From NCBI RefSeq assembly GCF_037975245.1, contig NC_092564.1, positions 8,031,984 to 8,095,983 on the forward strand: a stretch of 64,000 bases of DNA. Direction: 5' to 3'. Positions within the stretch are counted from its first letter, which is position 1. Each line of letters begins with the position of its first letter. This document shows, piece after piece, positions 1-10,235 of the stretch. Both the position numbers and the translations under genes were made by a program. Under the pieces are notes generated by a model. That model worked only from the letters and a program-made list of their open reading frames with translations. It searched no databases and had not been told where the DNA came from. This stretch comes from Apostichopus japonicus (Eukaryota; Echinodermata; Holothuroidea; Aspidochirotida; Stichopodidae).

Positions 1-1350
1 CACTTTAAGGTTCCGGAATATTTGTGTGTACGTCAACCACAGAAATTAATACATAGAAGCCATATCGCACTTGCTGACAAAAATAGGTTTTGCAGCTAAT
101 GGTATGTCGCTCGCGCGATCTTGGTACGCCCAAAACAATGATTCTCGCAAAGGGTGCCTTCTTTATAGTAACAAGGTTTTCGACACAATCCTGATCTTAT
201 TGTCAAAATAACTTTCATTTTCACATGTAGAAAGATTTGATCCACATCACAATTTGTGGAAAAAAAAATTACTAGTTGAAATGAATTATAACTCACAGGT
301 ATTTAGCCTCTGCTTACACAATTGTTCTTACTTTCTGAAAAACAAAATCTTAGCATGTTCTCAAATGTTGTACAATCTTACATTAGGCCCTTAACTAGTT
401 ACATAGGGCACAAAGCCCCGCCATCTACATCGTTCATCATGCAAATTTGATTAGACCAAAATGTTGGGGGAGACAGCTTAACAGAATGTTGGGTGGACGG
501 CTTTACACAAATGTTTGAACCCCAGGGGAGGAGGTACTCCGAGTTGGAGGGGCACCAACAATTTATGGAGGGGCACCAATAATTAAAAGAGAGGCACAAT
601 ACTCCCCTGCTGTTACTTGTGAAGTTTTTGTTCACATGATGGTGGGACAAATTATGGGGGTGGGGGTGTGAGAAAGCTAGTCTGAAAGTGGAAGGGGAAT
701 GCCCCCTGGGCCTAGCCTGGCTACCAGACTGCTGTGGAAGGGTTTCATTTAAATGGAGCCATATAGCCACCTTAGACAAATGCTCAGTGAATGTTAAAGA
801 CCAATGTAGACTGCAAAGTCATGTTCGGGTAGTAAAACATTTTTGTGAGGGTTTTTATGGCAATTTAAGTCTACAAAAGCTGAAGCTCATTAAAAGATTA
901 AAAGATGAAACAACCAAGATGCCATCATGTATAAGTCGATGATGCAGGTGCTCGCAAAAAACAATTAATCTTCCAAAGGACTCTCTCGTGTTGCATCTTA
1001 GGCTTCTTCATTAGCAATTTCTTAATTAGCAGTTAGTCCTACATAGGCCTACTTGACAAAAATCATGAGCAGACTGTCACCTCAATCAAAGTTTGTTATC
1101 ACCATTAGGAGTTGAATTCTACTTTCCTATCCTAGCAATTGGATATTGCCTAAGCCTAGTTACTAATGTAGCCTAATACAATGCTAACTTTATAGTTATA
1201 ATAGTAGTAGTCAGTACCAGTTAACTTGTAGCTAGGCTGGGCAAACCATATATATATATATATGCTATCGTCAATCTGTGTCACTGCCAGTGAAATGCCA
1301 AAGGACAGACGCAGTCTTACGGTAATCTAATACTGATCAATGAAAACTTT
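1..1350. other. No gene recognised; flank of the DIRS element
   Basis: Both strands show only short open frames without homology that I recognise. There is a small (TA)n stretch near 1248-1264. The segment is AT-rich and looks like ordinary intergenic or intronic DNA. The RFX N-terminal exons missing from the window could lie upstream of here, but I saw none. Confidence 0.5.
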
Positions 1351-1352
1351 GG

Positions 1353-1486
1353 ATTTACTTCGCTCCTCGCTTACCTGTCTCCTCACAACCTTAGCACCTC
1401 ATTCTACCGTGCCTATAAAGTCCTGGTAAATAAATAACACTGTGCGCCCTCTATGACCGGACCCCCCTTCCGGTCCCTCCTCCTTT
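1353..1486 (+). repeat. Left inverted terminal repeat of the DIRS element
   Basis: Positions 1369-1486 are the exact reverse complement of 10713-10830 (118 bp). The outermost bases 1353-1368 differ from the right end, which is normal for DIRS1-type elements. These outer bases reappear in inverted form in the internal complementary region at 10165-10182. Confidence 0.88.
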
Positions 1487-4469
1487 TTGGTTCCTTGCTT
1501 TAGCAAAAGGAACCTATGCAGTCAGGTTGGCGTGTGTGTGTATGTATGTATGTATGTATGTATGTGTGTATGTGTGTGTGTGTGTCTGTGACACTTGCTT
1601 GGGTACGCTCTATCTCAATAAGGGAATGTTGGATTGAGGCCAAACTTGGACTATAGATCAGCCATATGGAGAAGGTGTGCCCTATTGTTTCTGGTGCCCA
1701 CAAAGGTCACCAAAGGTCAGTTATGGTCCAAAAACCGAAAATATTAAAACTGCAATAACTCCCAGTGCCAATGTGTGACAAGATTGATATTTTGGGACAA
1801 GTTGTGAACTGGTTAGGGGAGCATTTTCAAACTTAACGGTCATGTGATCCGAGGTCACCAAAGGTCAATTAATGATAAAAAACTAGTATTTTTGCGATAA
1901 CTTGAGAACGAAATGTCCGTTAGGGTTGGGAGTTGCTTCAATGTTATTCAATTGTCGACCCGCATCTGGGTGACCCTTGACCTCAATTTGACCTCTGGTG
2001 ACCTTTACGTGTTTTTGGGGATTTTTACAGTTTTGATGCTATTTTCAGATGTCAAAGGTACCTTCTGATCATAAATGTCAATAGGTTGACCCCGTGTGAC
2101 CTTTATGTGCGAAGTTATATGGGGTCAAAGTTTTTCGGTCAGAGTTAGGATGGTTGTACAGACTTGTCGTTTTGTTTTTTGGAATCAGGAGATTAAACTA
2201 CATCTGAAACCAAGGTCAAAAGGTCAAAGGTCACATTATAAAAAATGTGCTTATTTTGGGAGGAAACGAGCAAAAAAGGAAATGTTTGGTTTTGATGCTA
2301 GATTTGGATATCAAAGGTACCTTCCGATCAAAAATGTCAATTGGTTGACACCCGTGTGACCTTCGTGTGCGAAGTTATACGAGGTCAAAGTTCATTTTCA
2401 GACATTTAATGCAACAACTCCCAGTTCCAAGGTGTGACATGGTTGATATTTTTGGACAAGTTGCAAATGGTATAGGGAAATGTTTTCAAACTTAACGGTC
2501 ATGTGATCCGAGGTCACCAAAGGTCAATTAATGTTAAAAAACTAGTATTTTTGGGGCAGAAAATGGGCAAAGAAAAAATGTTTGAATTTGTATAGTTTGA
2601 TGCTCTAATTTAGGTCTCATCAATCAAAAATGTCAATAAGTTGACCCAAGGTGACCTTTGTATGTAAAGTTATATGAGGTCAAAGTTAATTTTCAGACAT
2701 TTAGTGTAATAACTCCCAGTGCCAAGGTGTTACACAGTTGATATTTTGAGACAAGTTGCAAATGGTATAGGGGAATATTTTCAAACTTAAGGGTCATGTG
2801 ATCCGAGGTCACCAAAGGTCAATTAATGATAAAAAACTAGTATTTTTGCGATAACTTGAGAACAAATTGTCCGTTAGGGTTGGGAGTTGCTTCAATGTAA
2901 TCCAATTGTCGACCCGCATCTGGGTGACCCTTGACCTCAATTTGACCTCTGGTGACCTTTTCGTGTTTTGTGGATTTTTACAGTTTTGATGCTATTTTCA
3001 GATGTTAAAGGTACCTTCTGATCATAAATGTCAATAGGTTGACCCCCATGTGACCTTCGTGTGCGAAGTTATATGAGGTCAAAGTTAATTTTCAGACATT
3101 TAATGCAATAACTCCCAGTTCCAAGTTGTGACAAGGTTGATATTTTTGGAGTAGTTGCAAATGGTATAGGGGAATATTTTCAAACTTAAGGGTCATGTGA
3201 TCCGAGGTTACCAAAGGTCAATTAATGTTAAAAAACTAGTATTTTTGGGGCAGAAAATGGGCAAAGAAAAAATGTTTGAATTTGTATAGTTTGATGCTCT
3301 AATTTAGGTCTCATCAATCATAAATGTTAATGGGTTGACCCCCGTCTGACCTTCGTGTGTAAAGTTATATGAGGTCAAAGTTAATTTTCAGACATTTAGT
3401 GTAATAACTCCCAGTGCCAAGGTGTTACACAGTTGATATTTTGAGACAAGTTGCAAATGGTATAGGGGAATATTTTCAAACTTAAGGGTCATGTGATCCG
3501 AGGTTACCAAAGGTCAATTAATGATAAAAAACTAGTATTTTTGCGATAACTTGAGAACAAATTGTCCGTTAGGGTTGGGAGTTGCTTCAAGGTAATCCAA
3601 TTGTCGACCCGCATCTGGGTGACCCTTGACCTCAATTTGACCTCTGGTGATCTTTTCGTGTTTTGTGGATTTTTACAGTTTCGATGCTATTTTCAGATGT
3701 TAAAGGTACCTTCTGATCATAAATGTCAATGGGTTGACCCCCATGTGACCTTCGTGTGCGAAGTTATATGAGGTCAAAGTTAATTTTCACACATTTAATG
3801 CAATAACTCCCAGTGCCAAGGTGTGACAAGGTTTATTTTTTTGGACAAGTTGCAAATGGTATAGGGGAATATTTTCAAACTTAACGGTCATGTGGTCCAA
3901 CGTCACCAAAGGTCAGCTAATGTTAAAAAAGTAGTATTTTGGGGGGAGAAAATGGGCAAGAAAAAATGTTTGAATTTTTACAGTCATGCTCTATTTAGGT
4001 CTCACCTTTCAAAAATGTCAATTGGTTGACCTTCGGGTGACCTTTGTGTGTGAAGTTATGTATACAAGTTCAAAGTTAATTTTTTTTAATTTAATGCAAT
4101 TAAATCTCAATGCCAAGGTGTGACATGGTTGATATTTTGGGACAAGTTGTGAACGGGGTGGTGGAACATTTTGAAACTTAAAGGTCATGTCATCTGAGGT
4201 CACCAATGTTATCATATCTGTTGACACGCTTGTAGGTCTCTTATATTTCTTACATTTTCGACGCCATATTTAGATCTCAAAAGTGCCTTTTGATCCAAAA
4301 TCCGATCACATTTTGTGATCACAAAAGTGTTGGCTATAGTGTTGGTTACTTTATGGGAACATGTAGGACCACAATTACTTGGACTATTTGAGCCCAATCT
4401 TGCTTGATAATATTATGTGTATTGTCATATACCCCAAGCAAGGAACCACAGTGCCCTTGGGCTCTTGTT
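1487..4469. repeat. AGGTCA-rich tandem/higher-order repeat inside the DIRS element
   Basis: This block starts immediately after the left terminal repeat. It is bounded by a 12-bp inverted repeat: GGTTCCTTGCTT at 1489-1500 and its complement at 4436-4447. The left end is itself a potential hairpin. A (GTAT/GTGT)n microsatellite lies at about 1533-1590. From about 1700 to 4200 diverged units recur. The phrase 'gtcatgtgatccgaggt' and its variants appear near 1840, 2500, 2791, 3190, 3486, 3887 and 4182. The spacing alternates near 295 and 400 bp, so a composite unit of about 695 bp is repeated (2701 and 3396 are equivalent points). No convincing protein is encoded. Whether it inserted into this copy or belongs to the family is unknown. 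The right boundary is approximate. Confidence 0.75.
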
Positions 4470-5066
4470 CATTCTACCATTCCAAGTGCCTACACGCATA
4501 TTTTTCTTGTGGATAGTTTCCTTGGAAAATTGTCTTGGTTTTCTTCGACGATCGCCGGAAGTTTTTTAGCTTCGGATCTTTAGAAGTTTGACAGTCCTTT
4601 CCTGACCGATAAGTATCCTTTTTATCAAAAAGGGAGGGTTTTGGGGACTGTTTTCGTAGTGCGTTTCCTCCTCGGGTTGGTTTGCGGCGGGGTTAGCAGT
4701 TCCGCGAAACTGCCTAGGTTCCCGCCCTATTCCTCCCCACGCTATAGCGTGTTGTTGTTTTTGTGTTTTCTTAGCTTGTTTACTAGCTTTCTTCCCCCCA
4801 ATTAGTTTCTCTCGTCCCCCTTTTGGGGATTCATATTGCTCACATATATTCACTCTTTTTCGTATGTATTTCTCGCTCTCTCATTTTTGTTTCAGCTTGC
4901 ATTTTCATGTTAGGCCACCCCGTAGCGTTACCTTGTTTACCGTTGCTAGGTTACGCTACGCTCCACCTAAGCCTAATTCCCTCCCTAGTTCTCCCCTCTT
5001 ACGTTAAGCTTCTATTGTTGTTCATTTATCACTTAGAAGTAATCTTCCTTAATCCGGTTATTCAGC
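4470..5066 (+). other. 5' leader of the DIRS element
   Basis: Non-coding stretch between the nested repeat and the start of ORF1. It is pyrimidine-rich toward ORF1, and the open frames in it overlap ORF1 out of frame and look like chance. It probably carries the element's promoter and untranslated leader, but no specific promoter motif is evident. Confidence 0.5.
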
Positions 5067-7187
5067 ATGTCACGCAATCCATTGAAGTGCATCAACTGCT
5101 CTATGTTTCGCCCAGGCAGAGCCTGGGACGAACACGACCTTTGTCCAAAATGCAGATCCTGCACTCGACGAGACCCCTGCCTGGTGTGTATTAAGTTTAC
5201 ACCAGCTCAGTGGCAGGACATCGACCTGTGGCTTGAGGGCTTACGTAGCAAGCTCCAGGGAAGGCTGGACTCGATCCCGAGCGCAATCGGGGCGCCGGAG
5301 GTTCCAGGAATAACGGGAGATAGAGAGGAGGAGGGAGTAGTAGAGAGAGAGGTGGAGGAGAGTGGCCAGGAGAGGGCCGAAGGAGAGAAAGAGGTAGAGA
5401 GAGAGGAAAGAGAAAGAGAAAGAATTCCCCTAACGGCCCCGGCTACGTCCGGATCAGTTACGGCCAGAGGGAAGGGCAGGAGCAAAGGCAAGGCTCCTGC
5501 CAGGAAAAGACCTCCAAAGCAGAGGCACAGCTCGGCCGGGCTGGAGACTCCGTCTCAGTCCGGGCCGCAGCTAAACAGACCCACAGAGCGCGGCCCCCCG
5601 GCCGTGGGAGGCTCGGGTCCTAAAGAGAGAGCAACCGAGGGGACGCGGAGACGGAGCCGGTCCCGTTCCAGGGAGCCGGACAGGGAGCCGGAGAGGCGGG
5701 TTCCAACGGAGATCCCGGCCCGAGAAAGTAGGGAGAGAGAGTCCTCCCGCCGACCCAGAAGGGAGAGATCGGGGTCGCATACAAGATCCCCAAGACGTAG
5801 AGAGAGGAAGAGATACTCTCCAATCTCCGACGAGTCCTCGGACTCTTCCGACGATGGATACAGAAGATCCAAGAGGAGGCGCCGGTCCCCGAGACGGCGT
5901 CAGGAAGAGGAACCAGCTTGGCTTTCCAAACTCACCGGCCTGCTACGGCCCCTGCTGGAGCAAAGGACGTCCACGGTAGCCGACGTGGCACCGGGCCCTA
6001 CCAGCCCCGTATCGACCATGGCCCCGCAACCGGCCCCGGACCCGGACGCTCTGGATTGCAGAGCGTCGGTGAATCTTTCCGGCTTGGAGGACGAAGGGGA
6101 GCCCATAGATCCAGATCCTCTCGACTACGATCCTATGGAGGACAGCTTTGGTCACAATTACGAACCGGAGGAAGCACCCGTGACAGGAGGAGCCCTCCCA
6201 CAGGAGCTAATAACACGGGCGGCAGACATATTCAGACGACACCTGGGGTTCGAGGAACCCGAGACGCAACCGCAGAAGGCGGGCCGGGTATCAAAATTGA
6301 CGGCGACCGGCGAAGCGTCATATAAGCCCAAAACTACCATACCAGTAGACGCAACCTGTTATGACAGATTTGAGGCCATTGCCAACAAGACCAAGTGGAC
6401 GGCCTTCCCGGCCAGGGCAGATAGAGCGGTCAGGGTACCTGACGAGGCATGGAAGGATCTATTCAGATGCCCAACCATTCCCCAGGAGGCCAAGGAGAGA
6501 TTAAAAGCCGAACAAGGGGCCTCATCCACACACGTGTTCAAGACCCCGGACCAGAGGAAGCTAGAAGAGCTTTTGGTAGAGGTGGACATGGCAGCCCGTT
6601 CGGGCATGAAGTTCGCATCGGTACTAATGCTATCAGCCGAAGTCCTTATGCGACACCACCAACAGCTCCCTGAGGACAGCAGCCAAGTATCCAGGGACGA
6701 AGCGGGCCAGCTCCTCCTGCTGCTGGGCCCCCTCGTCAGACTCGCGTACGATCAATTTGCAAGGGTCGCTACCAGGTCCGTTAAGGCCCGTAGACAAAAC
6801 ATCGTCTCCGCCATCCACTGGCCTTCGACGGAGGCGAAGGACAGAATGCTGGAACTACCAATCCTCGGGGAAGACCTTTTTGCGGGCTGCTTCCAAAAGA
6901 AACTCCAGGAAGAGGTAGCCCGAAGGGAGACTCTGGCCAAATCAGAATTCCGACCCCCACCTACCCAGAGAACCAGACCCTTCCGCCCGAGGGAGAGCAG
7001 AGCACCTAGGGGAACGAGAGCAGCACCCGCCAAATCTATGAGCAGAGGAGCTCTCAGAGGCCGAAGCCGGGGGGCAGCCTTCCGTCCAACCCGCCCCTGG
7101 GCCCCCAGAGGAGGCAGAGGCTCCACGTCGACCAGACGGGACAGTGACCGCTCCTCCAATCGACCAGCGTTCGCCGCCCAGCCCTAG
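5067..7187 (+). CDS. DIRS ORF1, gag-like protein
   Basis: A 706-codon ORF opens with ATG and ends at TAG. The N-terminal ~45 residues contain clustered cysteines (CINC, CPKC, then C and CLVC), suggesting a small zinc-binding module. Residues ~80-290 are low complexity and highly charged, with many Glu/Arg tracts and SR-type dipeptides (for example RRRSRSRSREPDREPERR). The middle and C-terminal part (~380-620) looks globular and helical. The tail is Arg/Gly/Pro-rich and probably binds nucleic acid. In DIRS elements the first ORF sits here and is taken to be the structural, gag-like protein. The identification rests on position and on the intact RT and recombinase ORFs downstream, since gag sequences diverge fast. 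GC content and codon use are clearly higher than in the host DNA around it. Its last 146 nt overlap ORF2 in another frame. Confidence 0.8.
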   Translation: MSRNPLKCINCSMFRPGRAWDEHDLCPKCRSCTRRDPCLVCIKFTPAQWQDIDLWLEGLRSKLQGRLDSIPSAIGAPEVPGITGDREEEGVVEREVEESGQERAEGEKEVEREERERERIPLTAPATSGSVTARGKGRSKGKAPARKRPPKQRHSSAGLETPSQSGPQLNRPTERGPPAVGGSGPKERATEGTRRRSRSRSREPDREPERRVPTEIPARESRERESSRRPRRERSGSHTRSPRRRERKRYSPISDESSDSSDDGYRRSKRRRRSPRRRQEEEPAWLSKLTGLLRPLLEQRTSTVADVAPGPTSPVSTMAPQPAPDPDALDCRASVNLSGLEDEGEPIDPDPLDYDPMEDSFGHNYEPEEAPVTGGALPQELITRAADIFRRHLGFEEPETQPQKAGRVSKLTATGEASYKPKTTIPVDATCYDRFEAIANKTKWTAFPARADRAVRVPDEAWKDLFRCPTIPQEAKERLKAEQGASSTHVFKTPDQRKLEELLVEVDMAARSGMKFASVLMLSAEVLMRHHQQLPEDSSQVSRDEAGQLLLLLGPLVRLAYDQFARVATRSVKARRQNIVSAIHWPSTEAKDRMLELPILGEDLFAGCFQKKLQEEVARRETLAKSEFRPPPTQRTRPFRPRESRAPRGTRAAPAKSMSRGALRGRSRGAAFRPTRPWAPRGGRGSTSTRRDSDRSSNRPAFAAQP

Positions 7188-9369
7188 GGGTGCCCACCTC
7201 ACCGCGGCCATTCCGCCGGTGGGGGGGAGACTAACAAACTTCTCCCAGCAATGGGAATTTATTGGCAGGGACAAGTGGGTGTTGGACACAGTCAAACACG
7301 GGTACAAAATAGAATTCTCCTCCAGCCCACCTTTCGGGGGCGGAGGAAGGCAGACACTCACACCCACGGACCCCGTCAAACGCTTAGCCCTAGAAGGGGA
7401 AATTCTGGCCCTGCTGGCCAAGCAGGCAATTACAAGAGTTCCGGAAGAGACGGGACCACTCTTCCGGTCCTCCTTTTTTCTGACCAAAAAACGGGACGGC
7501 ACCTGGCGTCCCATTCTAAACCTAAAACCCCTGAACACAAAACACATCAGACCAAAACACTTCCGTATGGAGACCTTAAACTTAATATTACCCCTACTCA
7601 GAAAGGGCATGTGGGCGGCGACCGTAGACTTACGGGACGCCTACCTGCACATCTTGATACACAAAGAACACCGACGATTCCTAGCGTTCCGGTACGCAGA
7701 ACAAGACTACCAGTTCCGGGCGCTCCCATTCGGCCTAGCCACGGCTCCCAGAACCTTCACGAGAGTCGCGGGAGCAGTAGTCGCCTACCTCAGAAAAAGA
7801 GGGGTCACCCTCTACGTATATCTAGACGACTGGTTGGTAGTAGGGAACAGTCTATCGGAAGCAACCAACAACGTCCACAAAACGCTCCAGACCCTTCAAG
7901 AACTGGGCTGGATCGTGAACCAGAAGAAATCACGGCTATCACCCTCCCAGACGATCCAGTTCCTCGGGGCCATACTGGACTTCACCACCGGGGTAGCCCG
8001 ACCCTCAGAAGAAAGAGTCGCGGCAGTCAAGGCGACCACACAACAGATCTTGGCACACCGGGGGTCACCAACGGGGACATGGCTCCGGGCCCTGGGACTC
8101 ATGGCCAGCCTCGTCGATATAGTGAGACTGTGCAGGCTACACATGCGACCTCTGCAACTGCACCTGCTGAGGTCCGCAGACCCTACAGACCCAGACAAAA
8201 CAACGCTCATCTACAGGTCAGAGGAGGTCACACAACACTTTCGATGGTGGCTCGACCCAAACAACTGGAGTTCAGGGGTACCCTTTGCGATACAGCTACC
8301 AATGACATCGATAACGACGGACGCGTCACTGTCCGGATGGGGAGCTCACTGGAGCAATCGCACAGCATGGGGGACGTGGTCCCAAACAGAAACATCTCTC
8401 CACATCAACATCCTGGAGATGATGGCGGTCAAAAGAGCCCTGGAAGCTTTCAACGACCACGTACAGGGAACGATAACCACAATCTTCACCGACAACACGA
8501 CAGTGGTGGCCTACATCAATCGGCAGGGGGGCACCCGCTCAGAGAGATTGTGCCGACTCGCGTGGGAGGTGATAACAGCGGCCGAGGACTCCGGCACGAT
8601 CCTAAGGGCTTCCCACATCGCAGGCAAGCTCAACGTGATGGCGGACGCCCTATCCAGGGGGCATATAGACCCCAACGAATGGTCTCTGGAACAGGAGACT
8701 TGCGACAGAATCTTTTCGATCTTCGGCAGGCCCACGATAGACCTGTTCGCAACACACAAGAACAACAAACTCCAGACCTTCTGTTCCAGACGATTCCACC
8801 CCCTGGCCTACCACACGGACGCAATGTCCCTCTCCTGGGACCACATGGATGCGTACATCTTCCCGCCGCTATGTATGATTGGACAAGTCCTCAGGAAAAT
8901 TCGGAACTCCAAGGGCAGGTTCACACTAATAGCCCCGTTCTGGCCTCACAGACCCTGGTTCGCCGAGATCCCCCAACTCCTCATGGACGCCCCAGTGAGT
9001 CTACCGGACAAGCCCCACCTACTGTCCCAGAGACAGGGAACTCTCTCCCACCCAGACATCAAGGGGTTACAATTAGTTGCCTGGAGGCTGTCCGGTCTTC
9101 CCTACGACAGAGAGGCTTTTCAGAAGCAGCTGCCGCGATGGCAGCCGACGCTAGAAGGGGAACGACCGCAGCGACTTACGATTCCCGTCTGCGGAAGTTC
9201 GACCAATGGTGCCGACCGAGACAGATACTGCTGCCTCTGTGACACAGATAGCCGAGTTCCTCCTCTCACTCTTCGGAGAAGGGAAACAAGTCTCCACTAT
9301 CAGGAATTACAGGTCGGCCATCGCTGCCATCCACCAGGGCTTCCCAGATGGCTCCACACTGAGCAATAA
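7042..9369 (+). CDS. DIRS ORF2: reverse transcriptase, RNase H and Dam-like region
   Basis: The frame is open from 7042, just after a stop at 7039, to TAA at 9369. No ATG occurs until about 7567, already inside the RT domain; GTG at 7144 is one possible non-AUG start. The RT follows the order KKRDGTWRPILNLKPLN, DLRDAYLHI, then the catalytic YVYLDDWLVVG. RNase H follows with the four expected acidic positions: ITTDAS, NILEMMAVKRA, IFTDNTTVV and NVMADALSR. The last third, beginning PTIDLFATHKN, is the conserved region that follows RNase H in DIRS elements, usually described as a DNA adenine methyltransferase-like domain; its catalytic motif looks degenerate here. The protein copies the element RNA into DNA. 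ORF2 overlaps both ORF1 and ORF3 in different frames, so it is probably made by frameshifting or re-initiation. Confidence 0.9.
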   Translation, partial: AEELSEAEAGGQPSVQPAPGPPEEAEAPRRPDGTVTAPPIDQRSPPSPRGAHLTAAIPPVGGRLTNFSQQWEFIGRDKWVLDTVKHGYKIEFSSSPPFGGGGRQTLTPTDPVKRLALEGEILALLAKQAITRVPEETGPLFRSSFFLTKKRDGTWRPILNLKPLNTKHIRPKHFRMETLNLILPLLRKGMWAATVDLRDAYLHILIHKEHRRFLAFRYAEQDYQFRALPFGLATAPRTFTRVAGAVVAYLRKRGVTLYVYLDDWLVVGNSLSEATNNVHKTLQTLQELGWIVNQKKSRLSPSQTIQFLGAILDFTTGVARPSEERVAAVKATTQQILAHRGSPTGTWLRALGLMASLVDIVRLCRLHMRPLQLHLLRSADPTDPDKTTLIYRSEEVTQHFRWWLDPNNWSSGVPFAIQLPMTSITTDASLSGWGAHWSNRTAWGTWSQTETSLHINILEMMAVKRALEAFNDHVQGTITTIFTDNTTVVAYINRQGGTRSERLCRLAWEVITAAEDSGTILRASHIAGKLNVMADALSRGHIDPNEWSLEQETCDRIFSIFGRPTIDLFATHKNNKLQTFCSRRFHPLAYHTDAMSLSWDHMDAYIFPPLCMIGQVLRKIRNSKGRFTLIAPFWPHRPWFAEIPQLLMDAPVSLPDKPHLLSQRQGTLSHPDIKGLQLVAWRLSGLPYDREAFQKQLPRWQPTLEGERPQRLTIPVCGSSTNGADRDRYCCLCDTDSRVPPLTLRRRETSLHYQELQVGHRCHPPGLPRWLHTEQ

Positions 9370-10144
9370 CCCGTACATTGCACAACTCATCAAAGGCATG
9401 GCGAATCGTCGCCCACAGATCAGACGGCTGGCCCCCTCCTGGGGACTCTCAGCAGTGTTACATGCCCTGGCAGGACCACCATACGAACCAATGGCTAACG
9501 CCTCCCTGGCTGCCCTCACAAAAAAGACACTCTTCCTCGTCGCAGTTGCGTCAGCAAGAAGGAGGAGTTGCCTCCACGCCCTATCCACCAAGCAGAATCA
9601 CATCAGATTTGAGGGCCACGGGGTGAGGATGGTTCCAGACCCGTCATTTATTGCAAAGAACCAGACCTTGACCTTCTTGCCAGGAGACATTTTCATCCCG
9701 GAAATTAAGACCATGTCATCAGTAGCCGAGGACAAACGATGGTGTCCAGTCAGGGCACTGAAGTGGTACCTGAACAAGACAGAGAAGTTAAGACAATCAA
9801 CTTCTCTCTTCATCATACCACGACCACCCTACGCAGCGGCCTCCAAAGACACTCTATCCAGGTGGCTAGTAGAGATCATACGCCCGTTCACATCGGGGAC
9901 CTCCCGACCAAGGGCTCACGACGTCAGAGGGGTCGCGGCCTCTACAGCCCTATTCGCCGGCATCCCGGTAGAGGACATACTCAAAGCAGCAGCGTGGAAA
10001 ACTCCAACTACGTTCGTCGCCTGCTACTTGACCGACACTTTACACGCCGAAGCGGCATTTGGTAGCGCGGTGATGCGAGGTCCGGTGGGTAACAGGTCCC
10101 ACCCCTCGGGCCTCCCACCATCGGGCAGTGCCACTCGGTGCTAA
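9206..10144 (+). CDS. DIRS ORF3: tyrosine recombinase (main part)
   Basis: A 312-codon frame encodes the core and catalytic domains of a tyrosine recombinase, which would integrate the circular DNA intermediate. Visible active-site signatures are the box A arginine in ASARRRSCLHAL, the H-x-x-R pair in RAHDVRG, a histidine-substituting Trp context in KAAAWKT, and the nucleophile Tyr in VACYLTDT. A stretch that looks like the recombinase N-terminus lies in a different frame at about 9090-9242 (VRSSLRQRGFSEAAAA through RKFDQWC), with a possible ATG at 9138. The two pieces overlap around 9206-9242 in incompatible frames, so the gene is probably broken by a small indel here. Alternatively the element uses another frameshift. 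The first ATG of the main frame, at 9206, would give a protein lacking part of the N-terminal DNA-binding domain. Confidence 0.85.
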   Translation: MVPTETDTAASVTQIAEFLLSLFGEGKQVSTIRNYRSAIAAIHQGFPDGSTLSNNPYIAQLIKGMANRRPQIRRLAPSWGLSAVLHALAGPPYEPMANASLAALTKKTLFLVAVASARRRSCLHALSTKQNHIRFEGHGVRMVPDPSFIAKNQTLTFLPGDIFIPEIKTMSSVAEDKRWCPVRALKWYLNKTEKLRQSTSLFIIPRPPYAAASKDTLSRWLVEIIRPFTSGTSRPRAHDVRGVAASTALFAGIPVEDILKAAAWKTPTTFVACYLTDTLHAEAAFGSAVMRGPVGNRSHPSGLPPSGSATRC

Positions 10145-10235
10145 GGTTGTGAGGAGACAGGTAAGCGAGGAGCGAAGTAAATATTCCAAAACTTACTGGT
10201 TTGGATATTTACGAGTGACGAGCTTACCTGTCTCC
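10138..10235. repeat. Internal complementary region of the DIRS element
   Basis: Positions 10141-10182 are the reverse complement of the left terminal repeat end (1353-1393). Positions 10193-10235 are the reverse complement of the right terminal repeat (10817-10859). The left and right termini are therefore represented joined head to tail in inverted form. In the DIRS1 replication model this region templates completion of the terminal sequences and circle formation. Confidence 0.87.

Noticed and set aside
1489-4447. Helitron or other named superfamily for the nested repeat
   Set aside because: The short inverted ends and hairpins are suggestive, but no TC...CTRR termini, transposase or target duplication could be shown.
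7251-9242. 663-codon frame overlapping the DIRS RT ORF
   Set aside because: Most of it is the RT ORF read in another frame and is Arg/His/Pro-rich nonsense. Only its last ~50 codons look real, as the recombinase N-terminus, and they are discussed there.
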